Origin: QHXN01 sp963785125
Lineage (GTDB): Bacteria > Acidobacteriota > Blastocatellia > Pyrinomonadales > Pyrinomonadaceae
NCBI GenBank assembly: GCA_963785125.1
Contig: CAWATU010000007.1
Location: 1,860,001 to 1,924,000, forward strand
Direction: 5' to 3'
DNA length: 64,000 nucleotides
Below the pieces are notes generated by a model, which saw only the letters and a list, made by a program, of their open reading frames with translations, made no database searches and was not told the DNA's origin. Position numbers and translations under genes: made by a program. How positions within the stretch are numbered: position 1 is the stretch's first letter; the number at the start of each line of letters is the position of its first letter. Shown here piece by piece: positions 8,094 through 16,542 of this stretch.

Positions 8094-10367
8094 TCATTCC
8101 ACGTAGAAGCCGACCCGCTCGACCGCCGTGCGGTTGGTCGTCCGGTCGGTGGCCGTCAGCCGCAGGACATAGTGTCCCGGCGGCAGTTGCTCCAACGCCA
8201 GCTCCGACCAGAAGGGCATCCGCGCGGGGTCGGCCGCGGCCGGCACTTCAAACGGCCGGGTGTTGATGACAGGCGTCGAGCCACGGAAGACCTGCGCCTG
8301 AAGCTGCACGCCGCCAATCGCGCGCGCGGCATTGTAGACGTAAGTCTGGAAGCGCAGAACGCTGGCGCGCACGAAGCGTCGGTCAACGTCTACGGCGACC
8401 GCGCGCGGCCCAGACGACTCCCCTTTGGCGGAGGCCGCCTGCGGGTCGCGCTTGCCGAGGAAGATGCTGCTCAGCGCGAACTCGCCTTTCGAGAGGTCTG
8501 GGATTTCGACCCACTGCATGGCACTCCCGACGCGGCCCGTGGCGCGTTCGCGCAGGGCGACGCGCACCTGATAGAGCCCCGGCTTGAGGCGCAGACGTTG
8601 ATGCCAGATGACGGGTTGCGAGGCGTCGCCGCCCGCCGCGTCGGGGGTGACGGTCAGCAACTGCTTGAAGCTCCCGAACCTCCCGCGGTCGTCGATGGCC
8701 GCGCCCGCGACATCGACGAGGGCCTTGCCCTTCGCGCCCGTCGAACCGAAGTCGAAGACCGCCCGGCCCAGTTGCATCGAGACGTTCAGGACAGTCCCCT
8801 GCTCGCCGGTGTCGAGGTAGCCGACCGAGAGCGCGACCGGCAGACCTTTGCGCGGGTAGAGCGCGCCGAGCGCCGCCAGCAGCTCTCCGTCGTCAGGCTT
8901 TTCATTGCCTTCTGACTTCACCTCGGCGGCCTTCGCGACATCGCCCCCGCCTTTGGACTTGACGACACTCTCAGTCGCTCCCGGCCGCGCCGTCGGCGTG
9001 CGCGAAGGCTGCGCGGGTTGTTCGACGGCGGCGGCCGGGACGTTGAACGAAGCGGCCCGCAGTCGCACGCGCCATTCGGGATGCCCCTTGACGGAGACTT
9101 TCAGACGCGCCCCTTCCTCGCGCAGCTCGGGCGAGTCGGGGCGCCACGCGAGCAGGTAGTAGTCGGCGGTCTCGCTGATGGCCTGCCGCACCGACTCCTC
9201 GATGGAGTCGGAGTTGAAGATGGCGCGCCCGCCGGTCTGGTCGGCGATGATCTGGAGCGGCTCTTTGACGGTTGACATCTCCCCGAAGGCGGTCGCGACG
9301 CGGCGGGCACTAAGGTCGATGTAGTCGTTCGTGCTGGCGTCCACGCTCGAACCGGGGCCGAAGCTGGTCTCCTGCAAGTTCAGAGTGTAGACCACGACGC
9401 CGGCCTGCGCGGCCGTCTGCGTGACAGCGCGCAGAGTCTTATTCGCGCCCGCGCTGCGCTCGTTGAGGAGGAAGCCGTCCGAGAGGAAGAAGACGAGCTT
9501 GCGGCCCGGGAGCGCGGCCGAAGAGAGCATCAGGCTCCGGAGCGCGTCGAGAGTACCGGCGGTCGCCATCCGCCCCTGCGCGCGCACCTGCCGCAGGCGG
9601 TTGCGCAGGTGCGGCGCCGCCGAGTAGGAGGCCGCCAGCGTGTGGTCGCCGTGGCGGCTGCCCGGCCCCATCTGCTGTTCGAGCTTGGTGGACTCCAAAA
9701 GGTACGCGTACAGCTCGCGGTTGCCCGAGTCGAGCACCTGACTCGCCATGTACTCGGTGATCTGCGTCTTGCCGCCGTAGGCGTCCGTCGTCCCCTTGTA
9801 GCCGAGGCGTTCGATGGCCGCGCGCAGCACCGACGGGTTGTCGGTCAACTGTTGCAGGAATCCGATCTGCCCGCTCGCCGAGACGATGGCCACCTGATCG
9901 TTCGGGTTCATGGCCTGTTCGACGTAGCGCTGCAAGGCCGTGCGCGCCCGCCCGATGCTCGCGTTGCTCAAATGCAGGTCGTCCACGAAGAAGAAGATGA
10001 GCCTTCCGGCGGGCTCGGAGCCGGCGGGAAGGTTCGGCCCGGTCGTCTTCTCGGGTGCGAGGCCGCGCGTTCTGGCGGCCGACAACTGCGCCGCTTCGCT
10101 GCGACTGCCTGCCCTGACGTGCTCGAAGAAAGTGACGGCCTGCGGCCTGCCGTTCACCTGCAACTCGAACTGCTCGGGCCGCAGGTCTTCGACGAAGCGC
10201 CCGCGCTTGTCGAAGACCGCCACGTCAGTCTGCACCAGCTCCGAAGTAATGCGGACGACATCCTCCTCCGGCTCCGTCTGCTGCGCGCGCGCGAGGGCGG
10301 AGCAGAGGAGGCAGAGGGCGATTGCCGTCGAGAGGGAGCGTGTTCTGAAGTCGTCTTTCAAGAGCAT
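8094..10367 (-). CDS. VWFA-related acidobacterial-type exported protein
   Basis: 757 residues. A signal peptide (about 1-28, ending ALARAQ) precedes a domain starting EDVVRITSELVQTDVAVFDKRGRFV, the N-terminal signature of the acidobacterial VWFA-related family (TIGR03436-like). A von Willebrand A domain follows (LIFFFVDDLHLSNASIGRA) with a MIDAS-like D-x-x-x-S start; FFLSDGF occurs near residue 295. A Pro/Thr-rich linker near 450 leads to a C-terminal beta-rich region of unknown type. Probably periplasmic or surface adhesion/assembly; the function is not known. It is transcribed divergently from the 5'-nucleotidase gene. Confidence 0.85.
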   Translation of the reverse strand: MLLKDDFRTRSLSTAIALCLLCSALARAQQTEPEEDVVRITSELVQTDVAVFDKRGRFVEDLRPEQFELQVNGRPQAVTFFEHVRAGSRSEAAQLSAARTRGLAPEKTTGPNLPAGSEPAGRLIFFFVDDLHLSNASIGRARTALQRYVEQAMNPNDQVAIVSASGQIGFLQQLTDNPSVLRAAIERLGYKGTTDAYGGKTQITEYMASQVLDSGNRELYAYLLESTKLEQQMGPGSRHGDHTLAASYSAAPHLRNRLRQVRAQGRMATAGTLDALRSLMLSSAALPGRKLVFFLSDGFLLNERSAGANKTLRAVTQTAAQAGVVVYTLNLQETSFGPGSSVDASTNDYIDLSARRVATAFGEMSTVKEPLQIIADQTGGRAIFNSDSIEESVRQAISETADYYLLAWRPDSPELREEGARLKVSVKGHPEWRVRLRAASFNVPAAAVEQPAQPSRTPTARPGATESVVKSKGGGDVAKAAEVKSEGNEKPDDGELLAALGALYPRKGLPVALSVGYLDTGEQGTVLNVSMQLGRAVFDFGSTGAKGKALVDVAGAAIDDRGRFGSFKQLLTVTPDAAGGDASQPVIWHQRLRLKPGLYQVRVALRERATGRVGSAMQWVEIPDLSKGEFALSSIFLGKRDPQAASAKGESSGPRAVAVDVDRRFVRASVLRFQTYVYNAARAIGGVQLQAQVFRGSTPVINTRPFEVPAAADPARMPFWSELALEQLPPGHYVLRLTATDRTTNRTAVERVGFYVE

Positions 10368-10454
10368 AGCGGGCCTCGCGGAAAGCGCAGCGGCGGAGGA
10401 CGCAGACCTCCGCGGGAATCAACGAGCGGCGAGGGTGACAAGCGCCTCGGGAAT

Positions 10455-10485
10455 TTAACACAGCGGGGCGGGTGATGTGTATAAT
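10455..10485 (+). promoter_or_regulatory. Predicted promoter for the 5'-nucleotidase gene
   Basis: TTAACA (10455-10460), 19-bp spacer, TATAAT (10480-10485), in the divergent spacer. The consensus -10 stands out in GC-rich DNA; the spacer is slightly long. It lies about 90 bp before the ATG at 10575. Confidence 0.5.
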
Positions 10486-10574
10486 TCAGGCTAACGGCTC
10501 GGCCTAACTGCGGCGCCGCACGGCACCGCCGCAATTAACTCCCGAACATTTTCCAGAAAGGGACTTTCAACCCG

Positions 10575-12188
10575 ATGGCATTCATCCGCGCACGCGCGCG
10601 CCGGTTCGCGCTCGCAGTCTTCGTCGCGCTGCTCGTCACGTCCCACGCGCCGCTCGCGCGGCAGCAACCGCCGCGCGTCTGCACGGTGCGCGTCACGCTC
10701 TTACAGGTCAACGACGTGTACCGCTTCACGCCCGCCGACCGCGGCGCGCGCGGCGGCCTCGCACGCGTCTCGACGCTCCGCAAGCGCGTGATGCAGGAGT
10801 CGCCCCACGCGCTCTTCCTGCTGGCCGGCGACACCATCTCGCCCTCGGTCGAGTCAATCACCTACAAGGGCGCGCAGATGATCGACGCGTGGAATCAGGT
10901 CGGGCTCGACTACTCGGTCTTCGGCAACCACGAGTTCGACTACGGTGACAAGGAGTTGCTCCAGCGCATGAAGGAGTCGAAGTTCAAGTGGCTCGGCGCC
11001 AACGTCTTGGACACGAAGACGGGGAAGCCCTTCGGCGACACGCCGCCCTTCGACGTGCGGGAACTCGGCGGCGTGAAGGTCGGCCTCCTCGGGCTCACGC
11101 TGCCCGAGACGAAGACGACCTCGAAGCCCGACCCGACGACCGAGTTCCGCGACCCTTGCGATACGGCCCGAGCCGTCATCCCGCAGATGCGTGCGGCCGG
11201 CGCGCAGGCCATCGTCGCCTTGACGCACCTCTCGCTCGCGCAGGACAAGGCGCTCGCGCGTTGCGCGCCGGGGATTGATGTCATCATCGGCGGCCACGAG
11301 CACACGCTCCTCCAGTCTTCGTCCGCGGGCGTCCCCATCTTCAAGATGACAGCCGACGCGCGCGAGCTGGGGCGCATCGACCTCAACATCAACCCCGCGA
11401 CCGGCAAGGTCGAGTCCATCGACTGGGAGATCATCCCCGTGGACGCGACCGTCGAGGACGACCCGGCCTTCGCCCCCGTCGTCGCGAAGTACGCGAAGCT
11501 GACTTCGGAACTATCCGCCTCGGTCGGCACAACGTCCGTCCCGCTCGACGCGCGCAGCGCGACCAGCCGGAGCGAAGAGACGAACATCGCCGACTTCATC
11601 GCCGACGCCTTCCGCCGCGCCTCGGGCGCCGACGTGGGGCTCATCAACGGCGGCTCGATTCGCGCCGACGACGTGCTGCCCGCAGGCGGCCTCACCGTGC
11701 GCGACGTGCTCTCCATCCTCCCCTTCGGCAACAACCTCTCCGTCATCGAGCTTCCGGGCGACGTGCTCCTGCAAGCGCTCGAACACGGCGTGAGCCTTTC
11801 GGGGCCGGGCGCGGAGCCGGGCCGCTTCCCGCAAATCTCGGGCGTGCGTTTCAGCTTCGACGCGTCGAAGCCCGCGGGCGGGCGCGTTTCGGACGTGACG
11901 GTGGGCGACAAGCCGCTCGACCTGAAGAAGACCTACACGCTCGTCACGACGAGCTTCGTCGCGGAGGGCGGCGACCAGTACGCGATGTTCAAGGGGCGGC
12001 CCAATGTCCTGAAGACGAAGCTGACCGACTCGGGCGTGCTGCGCAAGGCCATCGAAGACGCGAAGACCATCACGCCGCGCACCGACGGCCGCATCCGACG
12101 CCTCGACACTCCCGCCGAGGCCAAACCCTGCGCCACGCCGACGCCCACCCCGGCGCCGGTCGCGGCCGCCGCGTTAGGTGACCGTTGA
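10575..12188 (+). CDS. 5'-nucleotidase / UshA-type metallophosphoesterase
   Basis: 537 residues. A signal peptide (about 1-30) is followed by a calcineurin-like metallophosphatase domain with LLQVNDVYRF, LLAGDTISPS, VFGNHEFDYGD and IIGGHEHTLL, the dimetal ligands in order. The C-terminal 5'-nucleotidase domain has NIADFIADAFR, INGGSIRAD and the aromatic substrate-stacking region. It probably dephosphorylates nucleotides or UDP-sugars in the periplasm to salvage nucleosides and phosphate. It ends in a short TPTPTPAP tail. The TPR gene follows 26 bp later. Confidence 0.9.
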   Translation: MAFIRARARRFALAVFVALLVTSHAPLARQQPPRVCTVRVTLLQVNDVYRFTPADRGARGGLARVSTLRKRVMQESPHALFLLAGDTISPSVESITYKGAQMIDAWNQVGLDYSVFGNHEFDYGDKELLQRMKESKFKWLGANVLDTKTGKPFGDTPPFDVRELGGVKVGLLGLTLPETKTTSKPDPTTEFRDPCDTARAVIPQMRAAGAQAIVALTHLSLAQDKALARCAPGIDVIIGGHEHTLLQSSSAGVPIFKMTADARELGRIDLNINPATGKVESIDWEIIPVDATVEDDPAFAPVVAKYAKLTSELSASVGTTSVPLDARSATSRSEETNIADFIADAFRRASGADVGLINGGSIRADDVLPAGGLTVRDVLSILPFGNNLSVIELPGDVLLQALEHGVSLSGPGAEPGRFPQISGVRFSFDASKPAGGRVSDVTVGDKPLDLKKTYTLVTTSFVAEGGDQYAMFKGRPNVLKTKLTDSGVLRKAIEDAKTITPRTDGRIRRLDTPAEAKPCATPTPTPAPVAAAALGDR

Positions 12189-12214
12189 AGTTTTAAGTTC
12201 AGGCGGTGAGTTCT

Positions 12215-12730
12215 ATGTTCTACGACGACGAAGAGAATACGATGGCGCCGACGGACGGGCCGCGGCGGCGCGCGGTCGAGCTGTTCCGGCGCGCCTACGA
12301 GGCGCAGGTAGAGAAGAAGTACGAGGAGGCAGTCGAGCTTTACCGGCGCTCCATCGAGACCTACCCGACGGCCGAGGCGCACACCTTCCTCGGCTGGGTC
12401 TACAGCTTCGAGGGCCGCTACACCGATGCCATCGACGAGTGCCTCGCGGCCATCCGCGTGGACTCGACCTTCGGCAACCCCTACAACGACATCGGCAGCT
12501 ACCTCATCGCGCAGGGCGACCTCTGGACGTGCGTGCGCTGGTTCCGCCGCGCGCTGGCGGCCCCGCGCTACGAGTCCTATGCCTTCCCGCACTTCAACCT
12601 CGGCCGCGTCTACGAGCAGCGCCACCGCCCGCTCGACGCCGCACGCCATTACGGCCTCGCCCTCGAAGAGGAGCCCGGCTTCAACCAGGCCGCGAAGGCG
12701 CTCCGCCGTGTGCAGGCGATGTTGAATTGA
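12215..12730 (+). CDS. TPR-repeat protein
   Basis: About 171 residues, made largely of tetratricopeptide repeats (AVELFRRAYEAQVEKKYEEAV; RSIETYPTAEAHTFLGWVY; PYNDIGSYLIAQGDLW; FPHFNLGRVYEQRH), with no signal peptide. It is likely a cytosolic protein-protein scaffold; the partner is unknown. The ATG at 12215 is preceded by AGGCGG at 12201-12206; a GTG at 12206 would add three residues. It may be co-transcribed with the 5'-nucleotidase gene, and a heptamer palindrome starts at its stop codon. Confidence 0.8.
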   Translation: MFYDDEENTMAPTDGPRRRAVELFRRAYEAQVEKKYEEAVELYRRSIETYPTAEAHTFLGWVYSFEGRYTDAIDECLAAIRVDSTFGNPYNDIGSYLIAQGDLWTCVRWFRRALAAPRYESYAFPHFNLGRVYEQRHRPLDAARHYGLALEEEPGFNQAAKALRRVQAMLN

Positions 12731-12814
12731 TTCATTGAGTCACTGTTCATTGAGTCATTGAAATAATGACTCAGTTCTTCAATGACTCAATGAACAGATG
12801 ACCCGATGAATCAA
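12727..12814. repeat. Heptamer palindrome overlapping the start of the next gene
   Basis: Arms 12727-12762 and 12778-12814 are complementary with a few mismatches and built from attgagt/ttcattg-like words. The left arm begins at the TPR gene's stop. The right arm runs through the ATG at 12806 and encodes the first residues (M-N-Q) of the transferase. Confidence 0.85.
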
Positions 12815-13462
12815 TCTCAGGAAGAGTATTTCCTCTGCTGGGGCGCCGACGGCGGGCGGATGGACGAGTTGTGGGCGGAGGGGTGGAGGCACTTCGGGCC
12901 GATCTTCTTCCGTTACCGGCGTTGGCAGCACGGCGGGAGGAGTCTGACCATCACGCCGCTGCGCATGGAGCTGGCGCGCTTTCGTCCTTCGCGCAGCCAG
13001 CGCCGCGTCGTCGCGCGCAACCGCGACCTGCGGGTTGAGGTGGGGCCGACCGCGCTCGACGCCGAGACGTTCGAGATGTTCGAGGCGCACCGCCGACGCT
13101 TCAGCGCGGACGTGCCCGACTCGCTCCACGACTTCCTCTCGCACGCGCCCGCGGAGGTGCCCTGCCGCAACGAGACCATCCGCGTCTACTCCGCGGGGCG
13201 CCTCGTCGCCGCGCACTTCCTCGACGTGGGGCGGGCAGCGACCTCCTCCGTCTACTCGATGTTCGACCCGTCGGAGTCGCGCCGCAGCCTCGGCGTCTAC
13301 ACCATCCTGCTCGCCGTCGAGCGCTCGCGCCGCTTGGGATGCCTCTACTACTACCCCGGCTACGCCTCCCGCGAGTCCTCGCCTTACGACTACAAGAAAA
13401 ACTTCGGCGGCCTCGAAGAGTACGATTGGCGCGGGCGTTGGGTGCCGCGCGCCGACGCCTGA
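12806..13462 (+). CDS. Aminoacyl-tRNA-protein transferase (Bpt/Ate-like, N-end rule)
   Basis: 218 residues with the family core: RFRPSRSQRRVVARNRDL (about 51-68), then a GNAT-type C-terminal domain with LYYYPGYASRESSPYDYKK (about 182-200), EEYDW and W near the end. Bpt and Ate enzymes attach Leu or Arg from aminoacyl-tRNA to protein N-termini and mark them for ClpS/ClpAP degradation. The N-terminal cysteine motifs (CPYLP and CxxC) are missing; the equivalent stretch reads GWRHFGPIFFRYRRWQHGG. Whether donor and acceptor specificity are kept is unknown. Its first codons lie in a palindromic repeat. Confidence 0.75.
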   Translation: MNQSQEEYFLCWGADGGRMDELWAEGWRHFGPIFFRYRRWQHGGRSLTITPLRMELARFRPSRSQRRVVARNRDLRVEVGPTALDAETFEMFEAHRRRFSADVPDSLHDFLSHAPAEVPCRNETIRVYSAGRLVAAHFLDVGRAATSSVYSMFDPSESRRSLGVYTILLAVERSRRLGCLYYYPGYASRESSPYDYKKNFGGLEEYDWRGRWVPRADA

Positions 13463-13476
13463 AGGCGACGCGACTG

Positions 13477-15840
13477 TCAGCGCACCTCGCCGAGCGAGAC
13501 GGCCTCGTCATTGCCGAAGGTGAAGGTCAGCGTGCGCTTGATGGCCGGGTCGCCGACCATGTTGTTGCGCATGGCGCAGTCCATCAGGAAGACGCCCAGC
13601 GCGCGCACGTAGAGCGACTGCCCGAAGAACTGCGACATGTCGTTGAACGCCCGCTCGATCTGTTCGTAGGGCCGGCAGTTCTGTAGCTTGACGATGTCGG
13701 CCAGCTCCTTGAGACCCTTGACGAAGCGGTTCCAACTGCGGTGGACGCCCGGCGTGCCGAGCCCGTTCTGGTGCAGCGCAATCATCGCGGCGAACGTGCC
13801 TTTGAAGTTTTCGCCCTGCTTCTCCTGCGCGGCCAGCTCCCTGTAGTCGGGCACGCCCGAGCCGTTCCGGTCGATGTGGTCGTACGCATCCAACGCGTAA
13901 TTGCTGACGGAGCGTGAGTCGCTGTTGAAGTATGAAGCCCACAGAGGGGCGTAGAGCTGCTCGCGGAAGTTGACGTGACGGCGGCCGGCGAACTCCTCGT
14001 TGTAAGGCATGGCCGCGGCCAGCGCCTTCACGCCGAACGCGTCGATCTTCCGGTCGCCGCTCGCGTCGTTGCCGTCCCACACGACCTTCTCCAAAGGGTT
14101 CGCGGCCAGCGGCAGCAGGAAGCGTAGCGCGTTGTGGTCGATGGTGATTTCGAGTCCGACATCAGCCTGCTTGCCCACCTTGTCCGAGAGCCTCGCCAGC
14201 GCGTCGCCCACGGCGCCGGGACTGATGACGCGCCAGATGGCAGCGTTGTCGAGGTACTTGCGCAGCTCCGTCTCCGAGAGGCTCTTCTCGCCCCAGTCCC
14301 AACGAAGGCTCAGCCCGTAGAAGAACTCGCAGGTGTTCGGGGACGTACCGGCCGAGAACTTCTTCATCTCGGCCTTGAAGTCCACCGTCCACTTGACGGT
14401 GTCGCCGTTCCAGTCGCCCTCGTAGCTGCGCATGCCGTCGTAGGCCACCCGCTGGTGCCTGTCGATGGTCTCCTGCACGACGCGTGTCTGCTTGATGGTG
14501 TCCTTGCCGCTCAGCTCGACGCCCCACGGCTCGATGCCGAGCGTGAAGCCCCACGAGCGCGTCCGCGTCAAAGTCTTCTGCCGCAGGTACCTTTCGAGCG
14601 CCGAAGGGTTCTTCTCAACCCACGCGAGGAGGCCCGACAGTTCGCACGCCAGCAGTTCCCTGTGGTGCTCACGAAAGACCGCCGCCGGCAGTTGCGCAAG
14701 CAAGAGCGTGTCGTCCGTGCTCACGCGCAGGTACTCGTAGGTGAAGCCGAGTTTGGCCTTCACCTTCGCCGCCTCGGCGAACCTGCCGGTGACCTTCTGC
14801 TGAAGACTCTCCCACTCCTCCTTCAAACGGGCCGGGGTCTTCGCCACGTCTTCGAGGCCGAGCCGTTTGACGAGGGCCTCCGCCAGCGGCCGGTAGGTCG
14901 GCGAAAGGTCTTCGAACGTAGCGGCACTCGACAGTCGTGCGAGGAGGTTGTTGATGCGCGTGACGGTCTCGCCGGTGATGCCCTCCCAAAAGCTCGTCAG
15001 GGCCGCCTGCACCTGTTTGGGGTCGGCGAACTCGACGCCCACCTCCAGCCCCGCCTTCACGCCCACCTCCCGCGTGTTGGCCTTCAGCACCGCGACGCGC
15101 ACGCCCCCGGCGTTGCCCTTCGTGAAGACGAGACGGAAGTCGTCGCGCACGCCGACGTTGAAAGCGAGGCTGAAGGAGGGCGCGATCTTGAGCTTGATGA
15201 CCTCGCCGCTCTTGAGCACGTTGCTCAGGGCGCCGAGGCCGGCCGTAAGGGTGTCAGACCAGCTCAGCGACACGCTGGCCGTCAGGACGCCGTAGACCTG
15301 ATAGGAGAGCGCCTCGTTCGCGCCCAGCTCGAAGGCATCTTCGGGGTTGAGCGCGGTGCGGACTTTGGGGATGTCGGAGACGACGGCCGCCACCGCGTTC
15401 TCGGCGGGCGCGTGGGCGCGGTAGTCGGCGAAGACGATGCCCTTCTCGCCCTCCACCTTTGCGTCGAGCCCGAGCGGGCCGACGGGGAACTTCAGCCCAA
15501 CCGAGCCCTTGACGCCCGCCTTGAAGCGGTACCGCAGCCACGCCCGTGTTGCGTCGAAGATGATCTGCGGCGGCATCCTGACCTGCCACTCGTTCTCCTG
15601 CTTCGGCGGCGTGCCGATCACGCCGTCCTCATCCCTGTCGTCGGCGGAGTTGAAGACGTGGATGAGCGCGTTGCCTTCGGCGTCGAAGGAGAAGGTGAGC
15701 GTGCCCGCGCCCGTGTCGAGTTCCTTCCCGCCGTCGTAACCGGCCTTGCCCTCGAAGAGCTTGGTGAGCGACTTGTCGCCGAGCGACTTGTCGAAGGGGA
15801 TGTCTTCCGGCTTGTCGGGTGTGATACTGAAACCACTCAT
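13477..15840 (-). CDS. Large protein of unknown family (787 aa)
   Basis: I do not recognise this protein. It has no signal peptide and no long transmembrane segment. The N-terminal third (about 45-300) is beta-rich, alternating small and hydrophobic residues (LTFSFDAEGNALIHVF, KGSVGLKFPVGPLGL, SVSLSWSDTL, SFSLAFNVGV). A helical middle follows (about 290-420), then another beta-rich part, and near residue 675 a calcium-loop-like stretch, YDHIDRNGSGVPDYREL, resembling an EF-hand or dockerin loop. VWDGNDASGDRKIDAFGVKAL (about 590-610) contains a second D-x-N/D-x-S-G-D run. It converges on the transferase gene and lies downstream of the thioesterase gene on the same strand. Codon use looks native. 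Confidence 0.8.
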   Translation of the reverse strand: MSGFSITPDKPEDIPFDKSLGDKSLTKLFEGKAGYDGGKELDTGAGTLTFSFDAEGNALIHVFNSADDRDEDGVIGTPPKQENEWQVRMPPQIIFDATRAWLRYRFKAGVKGSVGLKFPVGPLGLDAKVEGEKGIVFADYRAHAPAENAVAAVVSDIPKVRTALNPEDAFELGANEALSYQVYGVLTASVSLSWSDTLTAGLGALSNVLKSGEVIKLKIAPSFSLAFNVGVRDDFRLVFTKGNAGGVRVAVLKANTREVGVKAGLEVGVEFADPKQVQAALTSFWEGITGETVTRINNLLARLSSAATFEDLSPTYRPLAEALVKRLGLEDVAKTPARLKEEWESLQQKVTGRFAEAAKVKAKLGFTYEYLRVSTDDTLLLAQLPAAVFREHHRELLACELSGLLAWVEKNPSALERYLRQKTLTRTRSWGFTLGIEPWGVELSGKDTIKQTRVVQETIDRHQRVAYDGMRSYEGDWNGDTVKWTVDFKAEMKKFSAGTSPNTCEFFYGLSLRWDWGEKSLSETELRKYLDNAAIWRVISPGAVGDALARLSDKVGKQADVGLEITIDHNALRFLLPLAANPLEKVVWDGNDASGDRKIDAFGVKALAAAMPYNEEFAGRRHVNFREQLYAPLWASYFNSDSRSVSNYALDAYDHIDRNGSGVPDYRELAAQEKQGENFKGTFAAMIALHQNGLGTPGVHRSWNRFVKGLKELADIVKLQNCRPYEQIERAFNDMSQFFGQSLYVRALGVFLMDCAMRNNMVGDPAIKRTLTFTFGNDEAVSLGEVR

Positions 15841-15862
15841 CCGGTCTGCCTCCTCCTCGTCG

Positions 15863-16285
15863 TCAAGAGGTCTCGTGCTGCTCGATGTCTTCGAGCCCTT
15901 TGACGAGTTCCTTGTTGATGCGCATCTTGCGGCGGTTGGCGTCCACGGCGACGTAGACGACCTCGGCCTCGGTGACCTTGATGCGCTCGCTCGTGCCGCC
16001 GTAGCGCTCTGCCTCGACGATGACGCGGACGGTGATGGAGGTGGTGCCGATGCGGAGCGTCGTCGAGTAGAAGCTGACGAGGTCGCCGACGAAGACGGGC
16101 TGGTGGAAGATGACCTCGCGCATGGCGACGGTGACGAAGCGCTCGACGCCGGTGCGGCGGTGCGCCTCGACCGCGCCGGCGATGTCGATGTAACTGAGGA
16201 TGATGCCGCCGAAGATGGTGCCCTGCGGGTTCGTGTCGCGCGGCAGCAGCGTGATGCGGATGGCGGGGTCGCCGTATGAGTTCAT
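15863..16285 (-). CDS. Hotdog-fold acyl-CoA thioesterase
   Basis: 140 residues from the ATG at 16285. It carries the acyl-CoA hydrolase signature: RDTNPQGTIFGGIILSYID (N-x-x-G-x-x-F-G-G, with the active Asp following) and FHQPVFVGDLVSFYS, the second-strand motif of YciA/Acot-type hotdog enzymes. It hydrolyses acyl-CoA to free acid and CoA in the cytosol; chain-length preference cannot be told. A TTG start at 16321 would add 12 residues that do not resemble the family. It is transcribed away from the M1-like gene. Confidence 0.87.
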   Translation of the reverse strand: MNSYGDPAIRITLLPRDTNPQGTIFGGIILSYIDIAGAVEAHRRTGVERFVTVAMREVIFHQPVFVGDLVSFYSTTLRIGTTSITVRVIVEAERYGGTSERIKVTEAEVVYVAVDANRRKMRINKELVKGLEDIEQHETS

Positions 16286-16467
16286 GACCGAAGAATGGAG
16301 GCGGCCGCCGCGCCCTGTCAAGCGGGCGCCGGCCGGGCGCTTCCCGCCCCCCTTTTGGCGGCCGGAGGGCGTACAACGATGAGGCGGGAGGAAACATCCA
16401 AACGCTTGTCTTAATAGCAGAACCGCCCGTTTTTGGCCTGCTTCACCCCGCGGACGCGCGTAAAAAG

Positions 16468-16496
16468 TTGTCAGAGACGGCCGACCGGCGTATCGT
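16468..16496 (+). promoter_or_regulatory. Predicted promoter of the M1-like gene
   Basis: TTGTCA (16468-16473), exactly 17 bp, TATCGT (16491-16496), about 47 bp before the ATG at 16543. Five of six and four of six consensus bases. Confidence 0.45.
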
Positions 16497-16542
16497 TTCC
16501 GTAAAGCACAATCGGCGAAACATTCGGCAGGAAGATCAGACG

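Noticed and set aside
14134..15903. 589-codon plus-strand frame opposite the 787-residue protein
   Set aside because: Composition (Arg, Val, His, Glu) is typical of GC-rich antisense shadows. The minus frame has a good start, hydrophobic patterning and balanced residues.
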